NCBI GenBank assembly: GCA_013396995.1
Contig: VWZP01010960.1
Span: 20,444-84,443 of the forward strand
Source of the DNA: Dicaeum eximium
Taxonomy: Eukaryota; Chordata; Aves; Passeriformes; Dicaeidae
DNA: 64,000 nucleotides
Reading direction: 5' to 3'
Shown here one piece after another: positions 1 through 14,180 of this stretch. A program made the translations under genes and the position numbers. The notes under the pieces are model-generated. The model was not told where the DNA came from. It saw only the letters and a program-made list of their open reading frames with translations, and did no database searches. Every line of letters begins with the position of its first letter. Position 1 is the first letter of the stretch.

Positions 1-2007
1 TAGATAGGGAGTTTTGTTGCCTAGACAGGATAATAGTTTGTGCTGTAGAAGAGAGGGTGACCTGGGTTAATTGTGACATCTTCGGTAAGAAACCAATAGG
101 TCTTTGGTATGTTTCTTCTTTTGAGAGTTGCTTCAAGTATTTCCTAAATCTTTCTGAGGTTGTGCTATGCCTGTTTTTTCTTGTGAAATAAAGAAATAAT
201 AAGTTTTTTTCCATAGCTGAGTGTTGATAATACCACCTTGGTCAAAATGTAGGAGCATTGAAGAAATTAATAATGTGTGAAAGGATAAGGACTTTTAGAT
301 GAAATTATGTTCTCAGAGATATCAGACATGAAATTTCACAATGTTTTTAGGGAAATAAATACAGATTTGAGAGAGAAAGAGCAGAGTGACAATATGAGTA
401 GTCTAAGAAACATTTTAGTGACTTTCACTTGAAACCTGAACCATCCTCAAATTCCTTGTGTAGGCACAACCAATCTCATATTCTTGACTAAGGAACCTAT
501 AAGTTCTTGCTAGTCTGCTTTACTGTGGATGCATCCATTAGTGTGAGTTAGCTGATTACATTTTTAATCATGAAGACAGTATATTCACTGAGATCAACAA
601 AACCTACAGCATAAAATAAGAATAAATTTTTGCTTAGTGTTGAAGCTGAAGAAAGATCTTGCAATTAACTTAATTTAACTAGGGAATGTACTTGAGGGGA
701 TGTGAAAGGAGCAAGCAAGGAAGGAAGAATTGTTTTAAATCTTTGGAGTAATTGAGTACAATTTAGTTGTATCACAAGCAGTTTCTCTTTGCTGACATCT
801 AGCAATCTTTAGAGACATTTTGGAATAGCCCGAGTGAAAACAGTGCTCATAGGATTACAATGTTATTCTTCACCTAGAAACAATTCCTGTTATATACTTA
901 AACTTTTCATAACTTTGCTTTTTTGTTTTATAGGGTTTTGTTCAGTATTTGGTACAGGTCTCCTACTTGGTGGATGTTACTTCATACAGATGTTTTGGTT
1001 TTATCATGGAGTCTAGTAAGGCTTGCAAAAACAAAGCAGCAAGCAGAGAAGACACACAAATACCAACCTCTTAATGCTGATTTTTAAATTAAAAATAAAT
1101 ATTATTAAGTCTAGGAATATACTTCATAAGACAGCTTATTTATTATTGAATGTTTTCTCCTTCCTCATTGTTTTGGTCATCCTTCAATAAAATCAAAAAC
1201 TCAGTGACAAAGTAATTGAGAACACAAAAGTAATTTGATGTGTTGAGCTCACCTCCCTAATGCATTTATTCCTTTATTGTAAAGTGTACAGACAATAGTG
1301 TACAAACATTAATTTCTGTGATAAAAAGATGTTTATTACACTACCTGGTGCAATAAAAATATTTATTATTAGTATCGTAGGTGCCCAAGATACATAGCTT
1401 CATGTTATAATGTACTACCATATTTTCTGCTACTGCCAGCCGTACCCCATCTTTTCCTTCTTGATGTCACTCCATGATTTATGCTAACCTGCCAGACAGC
1501 ATCATGTAACTTCAATTTAAAAAATCTGTTTTCTCCTATTGAAGTTGTAAAGAGGTGCATTTTCCATGTTAATGACTGGAAAGGGTTGTTGTGAGGTATG
1601 ATATGAAATCTTAGTGTGTATTGGAATGTAATAGAACAGGGAAATTGAAAAGAAGGAATGGAAAGTTTGTTAGCAGTAATAACACCGGCAGTAATAAATA
1701 TTTTACCAGGAAATGTGTACTGCTTTAAGGTTTTCTTTTTGGAAATATCGAAAACCATCAAGAATATAAAAAAGCTGGAAAATTAGTGATTTTAAAAGAA
1801 TGGCAACAGCTACATGTCGTTATGCTACATGATTGCACAGACATCTTGAACTTTCCTTTATCAGACACTGTCTCCTTTTTCTACCTGCTACACTTTTTAC
1901 ATTCTAAAATCTGCCTTTAAATTTTCTTTGTGGAAAGCTCATTTCATGTTAGCCCACTAAGGTGACTGTCTTATTTTCCTGCACGGATTAGATGTCGATC
2001 TTTCTTC
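1..2007. other. Unique AT-rich DNA, no gene seen
   Basis: No recognisable exon, RNA gene or transposon was seen. The only open frames are short: 60 codons at 834-1016 on the plus strand and 118 codons at 1405-1761 on the minus strand. Neither shows a domain or a family resemblance I recognise. Confidence 0.6.
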
Positions 2008-2012
2008 ATTAG

Positions 2013-2596
2013 TGTCATGGTTTAACCCCAGCCAACAGCCAAGCCCATGAAGCCACTCACTCATTTCCCATCCAGCAGGGCTGGGGAGAGAATGGGAAGG
2101 ATGAAAGCTGGAAAACTAATTTTTACCAGTTTGCCAGGTAAAGCAAAAGCCATTCAACCAAGTAAAGAAAAGCAAGGAGTTAATTGACTGCTTCCCTTCG
2201 GCAGGCAGGTCTTCAGTCATCTCCAGGACAGCAGGGTCCATCACATGTAATGGTGATGTGGAAAGACAAATGCCATCACTCCAAATGTCCCCTGCTTCCT
2301 TCTTCTTCTCACCAGTTTACATACTGAGTGTGATGCCATGTGGCCTGGAATATCCCTTTGGACAATTCGGGTCACCTGTCCTCATTGAGTTGCCTCCCAA
2401 CATCCTGTGCAACCCCAGTCTTCTTGCCAGTGTGGCAGTATTGAAAGCAGAAAAGGCCTTGGCTCTATGTAAGCCCTGCTCAGCAATAACAAAACATCTC
2501 TATATTATCAGCCCTTCAGCATAAATCCAAAACACAGTCCCATGTGAAGTAGCCACTGTGAAGAAAAGTAACTCTACTCTAGCCAAAGCCAGCACA
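2013..2596 (-). mobile_element. Solo LTR, ERV-L-like, with perfect 5-bp target-site duplication
   Basis: The element is 584 bp long. On the plus strand it begins TGTCATGGTTTAACCCC and ends AGCCAGCACA, so it has the TG...CA termini of a retroviral LTR. It is flanked by a perfect 5-bp direct repeat, ATTAG (2008-2012 and 2597-2601), as expected for ERV-L-type integration. The TGTCATGGTTTAACCCC terminus, read on the minus strand, is the GGGTTAAACCATGACA end that I know from abundant avian ERV-L-like LTRs, so the element is assigned to the minus strand. No internal retroviral sequence adjoins it, so it is a solo LTR left by recombination. The 88-codon open frame at 2258-2524 lies wholly inside the LTR and is not a gene. 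The family name is from memory of bird repeats; the termini and duplication are read directly. Confidence 0.85.
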
Positions 2597-2601
2597 ATTA
2601 G

Positions 2602-5600
2602 CTTCAAGACAGCTTCAATACCAAGGTGCAAATTCCTCAGTAATGTCTTTCGGGAATTATGTCAGATGAGCTCCTAATGTTTGTCTGTTAAAAGGTAGTA
2701 ATGGTCTATGTTTCACCTTGTTTTTGCAAAAATTAGTGTCAGACTTTTCTTTTTTATATGCCCGAAAAATACATTTTTCTCTTCAAAGTAATTCAGATGC
2801 TGTTGTCAGGAACAATTTTTCTGCTGTATCTTTCAGAAGTATTTTTGCATGGGGAAGATTTCTCTAGTCCCACATTATTGTATTTTAGTGAGCACTGACA
2901 AAGAACCTAGTAGTAGTCTTGTAATGTTTGTTGTTTGATTTGGGGGATTTTTTTTATCCTGGAGGGATATAAGAAGATATATTCTTTTGCCAAATTCTGA
3001 ATTTTGATCTGAGTCCATAAAAGAAATAGAGACCCGGCTGAACAGTATGGCTCAAGGATAGGATAAAAGGGGTAGAAAGCCCTCTTCCATGTAGTACTCA
3101 GTTAGTACTGCTGACTATAATGTTGGTCAGCTCTCAGTAGAATAACCCAAAATACTCTGTTGAACTTCTACTGCTAATCCTTGCTAGTCTGAGGAATTGT
3201 TAGGTTTTGTGTGTGTATGTGTTTGTGTATGCAGATCACTAATTGTCATATTCATGATTAGAAGAAAGAAAACCTCACTGGATGGCAAAAGCTCCAATCT
3301 TTGTTTTACTTGCTAATATTTTTGAATTCAGATTTTGCAAAGAACAAAATGACAATATGAAGGGTAAATTTAGCAAAGTTAGTGAACATATTTGTGTCCA
3401 CTGATTTTGTGTAATGTGCAAATGGCAACATCTAGTACTTCACTAAATGTTTAAAAGGCATTACAGCTCCATTAATTGTGGTTTTAAGAAAAGTTACTTT
3501 GCTAGCACTTGCAGCTGTGGCTATTAATCAACTTGGCTCTTCTCCTCCTGTAATATGTGCAGAAAAGTTCCCCTGGCTTTTGTCCCAGTCCAGGAACTCA
3601 TCTTCAGCTGTGAACATGGAAGGAGATTGGGGGGTTGAATTTACCTAGAGCAAGATGAAGACATGAACGAGGTCAAATGTTGATAATTAAAATAATAATT
3701 CACTTTTTTTCACTGTCATAGTAAAGAGCAAGGAAAACATAGAAAAGTAGGAAAAAGCGAAGAACTACAGAATACAAAAATGGTAATTGCCACAGAGAAT
3801 CTGCAGCATTCCATGAAGATCCTTTGTCTTTCAGCTGTCGGTAGCGGGGGGCACTCCGTAAGGGCTTGTGGAGCCTGTTTTTACATATTGCCATGTGCTT
3901 TTCCAGGCCTGGGGACCATGGCAGTGGCATCTTCACCAGGAAGACCTTGGTGCTCTTGAGACATTCGTGTGATGCACTTAAAGTTTACAGGGTCAAACCT
4001 GCGTGTTCATGTAGCATTCGTGTGACAGATGGATGACTGGGTGTTGCAGTTTGCACTGTTGGCAGTGCAGGCATGAGAAGTTTTGATCTACTCCTATTGT
4101 TTTGTAAGTGCCACAATTCACTCCAACAAACCCAGGATTTTAAAATACTTAGACAGGAAGGACCTTTGAGATCCTTCTCCTCTGAGATTACCTCACTTCT
4201 GAAAGTCATATAGGACTTACTGTTTGGACTTCAAACAAATAGCAAGCCAAATATGACTTTAGTTCCTGGACAAAGGGTGGGGTGGAGAAAAGTAGGTGAA
4301 AAAAAAGATCTAAAAGAAAGCTAAAACTAGCTCCTTAAGGCACTCAGTTATGAGTCGTGTCACTAGAATCTGTCTAGTGAATCCTTCTGACAAATCTGTC
4401 GCTCACACCACAATAAAATGTGTAAATAATTCAGAACAAAAGAATAATTCACTTTGAGGTTAAAAGTAAGTGTTAGCTGTGATCTGTTTATTTTAGATCA
4501 CATTGGTGCATGAGCAGTGAAGGAATTGAGCTGTTTATTTCTGCTATTGAAAATACCTAATGAATATCTAAAAATTATGAATATGGTAAAATGTCCCAAT
4601 TTTCTCTTGGCCTAAGCTACCAATAAGGTAGTTAGTATTGTAGTAGCAATTTTTTTCTTGATTTAGAAGATGAAAATATAACAACCAGTTTGTGTAAACT
4701 GGTACATCAACATTTGAACTTAAGCAAACTGTCAGTTTGCATCAGCAAAGACTTTTGACTTTTTTCTTAGAATAGGAATTTTGCTTCTAAACATTAAAAT
4801 AGGAACAGCCTATGCATTTTGGGGATTTTGCAATGTCTGTGGCTGGACAGAAATTCTGTTTGCATTAAAACGTGTTTCTTAGGAAACATTATGCTTTGGT
4901 GGAAGGGTCTGATAAGCAGGGAACTAAACAAATACAAATAAAAAATTAAGCTCAAATAGTATAATGGTCCATGTAGGGGATATTTCTCCCTATGCTTCTT
5001 CTTGTTTCCTATGTGTTTACTGTAGCTATACTGCATTATCAGTGCCCTTTAAAGTTTTGATTTGCTTAAACAGTTTCTCTTTTTCTCTTTGTCCAAGGTA
5101 AGGGAGAACCTGCTGCATATTAGTGGCAGCACTGCTAGGAGAAACCATCCTTAGCTGGGGAGGAGATAATGGAGCAGTCATCTATTGTTTCTTTATTCTT
5201 CTTGTAGCAGCTGAAATTTTCTTCTTGTAATTCCTTTATATTTTAATTTGATATAGAATGCTGGATACAACATGTTGGAATGTTCTGCACATGTTGGATA
5301 CATTTTTTTTGTTCCCTTGATAAACGCTTATAGTCAGCAGTCTAAGTTGCATCCATTCAGTGCTCTATAACTGGCTATTTATTATTTGCACTTATAAATC
5401 CAGGGCCTTTGAAATCAGTGCTATCTTAGGGTTCTATATGTGCTCTTGGGGAGCCTCTTCTACCAGTTTGTGGACATCAGCTTCTAGTTGAAGTGGTGGC
5501 ATTTTTCTTCAAGGCAAGGAAGAATAAAAAATAAAAAAAAAAAAAGGAAAAAATAAGAAGAAAACAGTTGAATGCCATCTTATAAAAATATCCAATCACT

Positions 5601-6082
5601 AACATTGGCATCAGAGTATTTAATTGTGTAGTCTGATGAGCCCTGAAGCAAAAGGAAATGACATTTACCAATGAACTCAATAGGACAGTTTTCATATACC
5701 TAACTAAACACACTAATTACAGCCATCAACCATTGAACTGCAAGAATCTTTGCAATTACCCTTAGATAATGGTAGTAGAGTATTTCCACAATATTGGAAA
5801 AGAAAATTACATTATTAAGCTGTTGATTAATGAAAGTGATTCTAGAGCAGATAACTACAGCTATATAGTGTTCAGTTATGTGGTCCTGAAGTTTTGATGC
5901 TTCTCCCTTCAGGATTATTAGCTGCATGGTATATCCACTGCAATATAAGATAGTGTCCAGCCAAGTTGTGATGGGCTTTTGAAAGTCATGTTAATTTGTT
6001 CTCTTTTCCTATTTTCTGTGTGATGCTTCTTTTTGTCACTGCTTTCTCAATGACTACAATGGCATTCTGGTAAGGGATAGAG
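2602..6082. other. Unique AT-rich DNA, no gene seen
   Basis: No supported gene or repeat family was found. There is a short GT-rich stretch near 3204-3232 and an A-rich run near 5526-5555. Open frames are at most 80 codons and show nothing recognisable. Confidence 0.55.
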
Positions 6083-6257
6083 GAGTGAGGCACTGTAGCG
6101 TGTTGCCCAGAGAAGCTGTGGGTGCCCAATTCCTGGCAATGTTCAAGGTTGGGTAGGGCTTTGATCAGCCTGATCTATTGCCTACAGCAGTGAGATTGGA
6201 ACTAGATGGTCTCTAAAGTCCTTTCCAACCCAAACCATTCTAGGATTCTATAATTCT
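6083..6257 (+). mobile_element. CR1 LINE, 3' end fragment
   Basis: The text resembles the CR1 3' region. It contains GTTGCCCAGAGAAGCTGTGG, then a segment reading GGAACTAGATGGTCTCTAAAG and TCCTTTCCAACCC, and it ends in the octamer-like tail ATTCTAGGATTCTATAATTCT. CR1 copies are usually 5'-truncated, and this one is too. Orientation follows from the tail being at the right-hand end. Confidence 0.9.
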
Positions 6258-9200
6258 AAAAGTTCAGCAGCCTTTGCTAGATGGTGGCACTACCTCTGCT
6301 TTATTCTGTGCTTCCTCTGAGGCAATAGTGGAGGCAGCTATTGTGAGACATGGTAAAAGAAATTTGCTACTCTCTCAGTAGGTGGAAGGCAAAATGTACA
6401 GTACTAATATGCTAATATTGAGATGGGGAAATGTAGAGTATTTCTTAAGACAGGTGTTGAGCCATCAATAGGGAAAGCACTGTGGCATTGTCATAGCCAA
6501 GACTCTCAAATGCCAGCCAGTTTTTTGCTGATGAGGTAGAAGAGAAAATCCCCACCTTGCTCTTTAAAATTAATAATTGACATTGTGTTTCAGGCTTAAT
6601 TAATTCATTAAGTATATTTTCTAACTAGTAAAGTTGTTGAAATGCTGTTGAAAACAAGAGCAAACAATTTCTTATACAAAATTTGCCATTCATAAGTGAG
6701 TTGTTCTTTTTGTAGGGAAGAAGCAACTGTATTTATATATATCTTTCTTTGTAGTTTGATTGACTGTCCCCCTGTTCTTCTCTTCTAAGAAAATAAAGAC
6801 AGATCAGCAACTCTGTTTGCAATTATTTTTTTAAAGCCTTTGATATCAGGATTAAGTCAGTTCCTGTTTATCTTCTCTCTCAGAACTTTTTCTTTGATAA
6901 TTCTAAGTAAGTAATCCATCTGAGTGTGGTTTTATTTAGGAAAAGTTTTCTGTTATTTTTCTGTGGAAACTTGTCTCTTTCTCGTAATATTTGAGTCCCT
7001 TGCTGAAAAGTATCTGTCTAGTCTATAAAATTTGCACTTGTATTTAATAAGGAAAAAGGGCAAACACTGACTGGGAGCAGAGACTAGAAACTTTTTTTTT
7101 CCTCCCATATTCAACAAAAATCAGGGATACCGATTGCATTTGAATAAACCTGTACCATATATTTTCAGTTGTTTCACTTTGGACAGCTGTTTATTCAGCA
7201 TGCAGAAGAGAGAGTTTTTGCTTTGGGACAGTGGGCAAGCTCTATCTCAGGGATTTGAAACTGCTGTATTCAAGTCTGGCTGCTGCACTATTACATATTA
7301 GTATGAGACCAAGCATGCACTGAGCGTTTTTTTGCCTGCTGCCCATATCCCTTAGGTTTAAACCTGAAACGTCTTCTTGGGTCTAAAAAACATTTTTCAA
7401 GAGAATGCTCATTACTTCCCAGAGAGAGTGGGTCTTGCCAAACACTTGTTAAAATTATAAGAAAAGGTCTGCTGGGAAAATGCCTTAGCATTTGCAACAT
7501 AATTCTTGTTTTCTTTTAAAATAAAAATAAATATATTTTACAAGAAGCTGAGCATGCTTTCTCTTCCTTTACACTGGTTGCAGAACCAAGACTGTGAGAA
7601 TAGTAGCTGTATCTTTCTTCAATTTTGTGGTTCTTTCCAGTCATGTTTTCTGTTGTGGTATGGAAAAATAATAAAGTACAACAGAAAAGTCTTTCACTTT
7701 AATGTGGTTACAATGGTTTCCTTTGCAGATTAGCTTCCTTTTAAGTGTGGTCTCCATGCAGAACATCAACAAATAGTATAAAGATTTATTGCAGATTTAG
7801 CTCAGCAAAACAATGCATTTTCTCCAATAGACATAATTATTTTTGTTTTGAATGTAAGCCAAACATGTTTGCTTTTTCAGTTGGGTAATCAGCATGTTAA
7901 GACTGAGGAGACATGGTAGTAATTTATTTCTCCCTCTTTCCTAAAACAACCATGACAAAATGCAATTTCAGCTGGCATATTACAACACGCTTGAATGAAT
8001 GCAGAAAAGGTCTAACATGCATTAGCTGGAAACCTATGATTCCTTGCAAGAAAAAGGGGCTGATTCAGGGCTCGTAAGATATTGCTTCAGATTGTCCTAT
8101 CATGATACTTGCATGTCATTGCCACATATTTAGCAAATGTCTTCCTAGGTTGTAATATTTCAAGACAAGATAGCCATATAATTCTCTATTAGAAGTGGAT
8201 TTTTTTCTCTATCTCATGCCAAATTAACTTTTCTTGAAGTACAGTACACAGAACACAGCATAGTGATAGAGTGTAACAACCACAAATAAAAAGAACAATA
8301 TTCTGGCCTCTTATTTTACACTGCTCTCATGTCTAACTGAAATATCTTAGTTTCAATTATTTACTTTATGAATGAACATTCCTGGTTTTGGCCACTGCTG
8401 TAATACTTTTCCTCCTACATAAAAAGGAAGTAAAACTGAAAAGTACTGATGAGTTCTAGAGTTTATATTCACAAAAGATATCACTAGTTACTCCTCAAAA
8501 TGTCTTAGCTATATTAGAAGAATGTATGCTTTGATATTTTTCAATACGTAACGGAAGCTTTGGGAAGTAAAATTAAAGAAGTCTTAGTTTCTGAATCAGT
8601 TTATAAGATCAGAGTTCAAAAACATGTATGAACTACCTAGACTTCACACTAGACTGCTAACACATTGCTAAGATTATACAGTACTATAGATTATAGAGTA
8701 CCTTTTCCCATCCTGAAACAGAAACCAATTTATTTCCTTTGTTTTTTGATAATCCCCACCTTAGGATTCTCTCTCTTTTCAATGAGTGGAAAAAGCCATG
8801 ATTTTAATGAGCATTTTAGCTAAATATTTTGCACAGGAATATTGCTTAGTTTGTGGTTGAAGTTGTTAAAAGGAGAACTATATTTAAAGATCAAAAACTG
8901 TCATGGAAAATAGAAATCTCCTTAATTCAAATTATTTCCTCAAGGTCTTTTGAAAATGGACTGAAAAAATCTTTTTATCAACCCTTCCACATTTGCTCCT
9001 TTTTAAATTTTGTTTTGGTTTGGTTTTGCACATTCTTTCCCACCAGTTGTTTTTCCAATATGGTTAATATCACAAACATGATTTTTTTTTCTGCTTGAGG
9101 GAGGAATGGCAGGGGGACAAAGACAATGACATCACATTTTTTAAAAAATCAGGTTCCTGAAAATTTAGCCTGAGAATATCTACGACATTCCATATCTCAC

Positions 9201-10529
9201 TGTTCATAGATCTTGATGCATTACACAGCAGTTTATATCCTGGAGGGGAAAAAAAAGTGATCTTTTACACTCTTTGGTTTTCTCTGGCAAGTAGAATATT
9301 GATATAATGAACTAAAGTCTTTATATGCATAAATATATGCATATATGCATATAGTACTGATTTTAACTGACTTTCTTAGAAGTCTGTTTTGGAACAATTT
9401 TTTCTCAGAAGATCTGATAAAGAGGAGTTATTTAGGCACCTCAGGCTAAACAATTGACAATGCATATATCAGTATTAGTAATTTTTGGAATTAATTGTAT
9501 CTTTTTGCTAATATGGCCGGTTTTCATTATGGCTTCCAAATTTTGCCTGACAATTCCAGTTCTATTTACAAGCAGTTAGCAGAAACCCTGTCACTGGTTC
9601 AGTGACATAAAATGCAGATACTTTCTGTAAATAATGTGTTTACCATCCAGGATGAAACCCATCACCTTGCACTGGGCTCACAAAGGCTCTCTCTCACCCT
9701 GCTAAACCACAAACTAAAGTTTTTCATTGTGTATGTATCCTTTTGGGGAGCCTGTGTGGTGAAATAAACTTCACCAGCATGAATAACTAGGGACAGTATG
9801 GCCCAAGAGCAATAACTGCTGCTTGTGGTACAAATGAGTACATGAAACAGCCCAAGAACAAAACTGATTCACTCCTTCTACTTTAAATGCAGTTGTGCTC
9901 AGAAAATTGATTGTTGGAATATCAGTTTCGAACTTGTCACTAATGTTTTACATATTCAGTTTTTGAATATGTGTGTAACTCAAACACCTGCGTCCTCCTT
10001 GTGAGACTTGAAAGACACACAGGACACACTGGGTGGGTTCGTTCTTTCAATTCCATAGATTCTTGCTGTTATCCAACACAGAAAACAGAAGTTCTGCTAG
10101 GAAGCAGAGTTAAAAAATTTCCCTCATTAATCTGACACACAATTTGTCTAGGGGATCATAATTTTTGAGAACACTTGATCTTAATTTTGGAGAAGCAGGT
10201 CTTTTACATATTGCAGACTGAGACCATCTTGTTCCTGTAAATAGCGATTGATATTTAGAACTATCTGGAAATCCAGCACATTTTGTTTTGTTGTTTTTTG
10301 GCTACTGCTGTGGAGCTTTTGATGAAACTATAAATTTCCCTCACTCTCTTTAAGCCATAAAAATTTAGCAAACTACTTTCACTGCTGTGTTTTTCCCATC
10401 TCATGGCTGTAAAAATTGACTGGGTTTTCTTGAGACACTGGTTCCTGAGATAATGAATGCTTTTGGAATGAATTTTTCAGCATTTATTTTTCATGGCATT
10501 TTTTAAAAGTTCTTAAGGCTTGCATTTTA
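6258..10529. other. Unique AT-rich DNA, no gene seen
   Basis: No exon or repeat family was recognised. A small ATGCATAT-rich stretch is present at about 9325-9353. Open frames (75, 69 and 81 codons) have no recognisable features. Confidence 0.55.
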
Positions 10530-10619
10530 TGATTTAGTGGTTTATGTATTACAGTGCTAGATTGACACTTGGACTTGATGATCTTAAAGGTCTCTTCCAA
10601 CCCCGAAGATTCTATGATA
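10530..10619 (+). mobile_element. CR1 LINE, 3' tail fragment
   Basis: The fragment contains GATTTAGTGGTT, then GGACTTGATGATCTTAAAGG, TCTCTTCCAACCCC and GATTCTATGATAAT. This is the conserved end of CR1 with the remains of its terminal octamers. It is short and clearly 5'-truncated. Confidence 0.88.
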
Positions 10620-13600
10620 ATAAAACCACTTTTTTCTGATCTTAATCTTTTGATGAATGTGAAAAAAGTAAAGTAATATGACTTTCACTTAGACTTTTTC
10701 TTGATTTAGAGTGCTTCACAGTGCAGTCTGTTGTTTGTTTGCAGCAGTTATTCAATAAGCCTAAGTAAGGTTTTTAGGTCAAACATTTGTGAATGCTTTT
10801 CTTTTTCTTCAATCAGACTACAAGCTACAATTAGTAGTTCTGATTACTTAAACAGTGAATTTTATACAGATAAACCTTATTGATCTCATTGATCAAGCTG
10901 AGATTTTTAAACACTCAGAGACAGCAGAGAACTACTGAAGTAAACCAAAGGAAACCCATGAAATTTAATACACATTTCTTGGAAGAATGAAGAATTATTG
11001 ATACAGATGTGGTTCTATAATATATATGTGCACTGTTTGATTTCTAAAAGTTATTACTGAATATACAGCATATGATAACCAATTTCATTTGATTTGATCT
11101 TTGGGATCTTTGATTACATTTTATCAAAAGGAATGTTGTGTATTAGACACAGCAATATGTGTCTGGATACCTGCGAAATGTTTTTTCTATAAGTTGGATT
11201 TGGCTCAATACATTAAAAATCAAGTCAATAATAAAGCAAAACAAAACCCACATATGCCTTTAAAAGTATGCAAATATGCATTTTGTGCTTTTCCCAGACT
11301 AATGTCTATGCTTGTGCAGAAAGTGCCCATATGGTGCACTGAGCCAAAGAGCTTCAGGGAATGTCAGTCTTACCTAAATACACCAATGAATTTTCTTCAC
11401 CCAACAGCTCTTCAAATGTAGAATCCTGCTAAGTCTTCCTTGCTATAAAATCATTTGTGTTTTAAATAATGTGTATGTATACAGTAAAATCTTAATGAAG
11501 TAAAATCTTTCTCTATTCTTTTAACTTCTCTTTCATTTGATATTGAAGTATTTCTGGAATAGTTTATATATTCAATGTTCCTAAGTAGGTGCTTAGTGCT
11601 AAGATCTGTCTGCACTAAGAAGTGCATTCTAGGGCAGATTCTAGGATAATTATCTAAGAATTCCTAGATAATATATTTTAATGACTAGATGATGATGATC
11701 AACTAATTTTATTAACTGTTTCATCACAAGAAACATTATTACTGAAAGCGTTGTTTTGCCATATTGTACAAAATAATCAGTTTCCAGGATTTCTATAAAT
11801 AAGTTATAATCTTACTTTATAGATAATAGTTCCAAGGAAAGTTTTAGAAAATCTTAATATATCAGCTGTTGCTTAGTTGCAACAGTTGTTCGACTGTTGC
11901 TTAGCTTTCTAAATCTATACTACCTAAGACTTTAAAAATCTTCAATAACTTCAATAACTTTTTAAGGGCTGACTACAATTGCTTGGTTATTTTGGACAAG
12001 ATACTAGCCAGAACAGTCAAAAATGTATTTTCCTATGGGCATTTCACTTCTTTCACTAGAAATATGACCTGGATTCATTTTTTTCATCTTCTAAAGGGAT
12101 TGATTTGATAGTTTATCACTTTTGCATTAAATTAGAGGCTTCTGTTCTATTTGGTGAGGTTCACCAAATACTCAAATATTGGGTACTAGATCCCTCTTGT
12201 GCAAAAACTTTCACCTAACACATGGCTAGCAGAGGTGACAGACATTAATATTTTCAGGCTGCCCCCATAGTTCTTTTGGCACTTGGTTTTTGTAAATAAT
12301 TTGTATTTCATATTAACAACCATTAAACAAAAGATACTTTATTTTTCTTAAAAATTATTCTTACTCAAAATCTTTCTTTGTGTACTTGCTTTACTTATGA
12401 AGAAAAGAAACCTTGTAGTTATTTATTTTTCAAAGTTTTCAAAGAGAATTATGCCATCTTCAAGATTTTAAGTTCATACATATAGTGAATGAAGTAGTAC
12501 ACACTTAGGAGTTCCATCCAGCTTACATCCCTCTGAGTGCTGAGAACAAACTGAAACACATACATGATGCCTTAAATTCTGATAAAACAATTATTATACA
12601 TTGCTGGAACAAAATTAGGGGAGAGGAGGAACTTCATTCATTGCAGCATTCTAAATTTTTAAACTTTCTTCAAATATTTTTTGATTGCTTTCTCTATAAT
12701 TCTTCTTTCCTATTGCTAGGCTATGTCTGTGTTAATATCTGGCTGTAACTAAAGCCAGCAAAAAGGGTATTCAGTGCTTGTCTTTGTACAATATATTATT
12801 TTAGGCAAAATCCTGGGAGAATAGACTATAGAATTTTGTATTGTCTGTCAAAGCATTTATGTATCAGATGACAAAAGGATAGATTAACCCTGTCACTGTA
12901 GAATGATGCAGTTTTTAAAAATAAGACTCCCTGAACAAATAAAAAAATCTTCATCATTACACTGCAAAATTTCATTATCATATTACTTTGTGATTTGGCT
13001 AGCACACTTTAAATGTCTACCTTTGATTAGGTCCGTTGACATAGGGAAAGTGAATTCCACTTGTTTTTACATTTTTTCATCATACATATTTGCACCATCA
13101 GCTCCTCTTCTGCACAGGGAATCTCTACCTCCAGCATGTATTTTAGTGCTTCTTAAGGTAGAACAGGATTGCTAGGTAGTTATATGGTCTAATTTATGTT
13201 TTTTAAAAATGAATATTATTTAAATTTACTGCATAAATTTACAAAAAAAACCATGTCTTGGAACTTCTACTAACAAAAGACACATTTCAGGTATGATTAT
13301 TTTGATCTATCAGTCTGTCAGAAAAGCACACAGGATTATACTTCAGAGCTGAGTTAACAGCTATTAGTATATAGAAAAGTATATTAGTTGGTAGATAATT
13401 TGAGGGATAGTATACTCTGGCTGCAGAATTTTTAGACTTTGAGAATTTGGCTGGGCTATTTTGATTGCAATTGGTATGTTTAATAATGGCATGCATTTAA
13501 GATGCAAAGCAAAAAATTTGTTGTACTAAGAATAAATATGAACTTATCAAACTACCTTCCTAAGACTGGTCTTACTTGCTCTGAAAGTCAAATTGCTTTT

Positions 13601-13778
13601 CTTTATATGGTTTATACTGACAATTTTGTTGTCATTATTTTAGTGGTTTGTAAAAAAGAAATTAAGAAATTAGTTAGCAGATAAACTTCCTTTAAGTTGC
13701 AAATAGTATTTGGTTATACAAAAAACTATTGTTTACTTTAATGGGTATCAGAATTAGAGTTACTGAGGATAAAATTAC
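10620..13778. other. Unique AT-rich DNA, no gene seen
   Basis: No gene was recognised. A 106-codon open frame at 11101-11421 and a 90-codon frame at 12903-13175 lack recognisable domains. A perfect 10-bp-arm hairpin lies at 12148-12170, and smaller inverted repeats lie near 11660 and 11866. Confidence 0.55.
12148..12170. repeat. Perfect inverted repeat, 10-bp arms
   Basis: The arms TATTTGGTGA and TCACCAAATA are exact reverse complements separated by GGT. The repeat could form a short hairpin in DNA or RNA. No function is evident. Confidence 0.85.
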
Positions 13779-13842
13779 CTGATGATCATTGTGTGTCCCT
13801 TCCAACTTGGAATATTCTGTGATCCTGTGATACTCTGTGATT
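13779..13842 (+). mobile_element. CR1 LINE, 3' tail fragment
   Basis: The fragment reads GATGATCATTGTGTGTCCC, TTCCAACTTGG, then AATATTCTGTGATCCTGTGA and TACTCTGTGAT. This is the CR1 terminus with three degenerate ATTCTGTG-type octamers. Only the tip of the element survives. Confidence 0.85.
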
Positions 13843-14180
13843 TTCTTGACTCATATATTATTGCTTATTTTTTAATTCCTTCTGCAGATCTAATTTTAAA
13901 ATATTCTGTGGTCAGCTGAAAGCATCTTAAAATTTCACTTATCTACTCATAATTCTCCATCATGCACTCAAATAAAAAAAGAAGCAGTATGTTTTTTGGG
14001 TTTTCATTGGTAATGTGAAATTGACACCTTTAGAAATCCATTGAATGTTTTTGTATAGGTACAAAGTTGCCCAAAGTTCTCATCAGGGTGCTTAAAGCAG
14101 GCTACATGATGTGATATATGTTTGATGAAAAAAAATTCAAAAAACAAATGCATTCAACATGCCTAATTAATTTCTTGAAA

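Noticed and set aside
1405..1761. 118-codon minus-strand open frame
   Set aside because: No motif or splice context; treated as chance.
2258..2524. 88-codon open frame
   Set aside because: Lies entirely within the solo LTR at 2013-2596.
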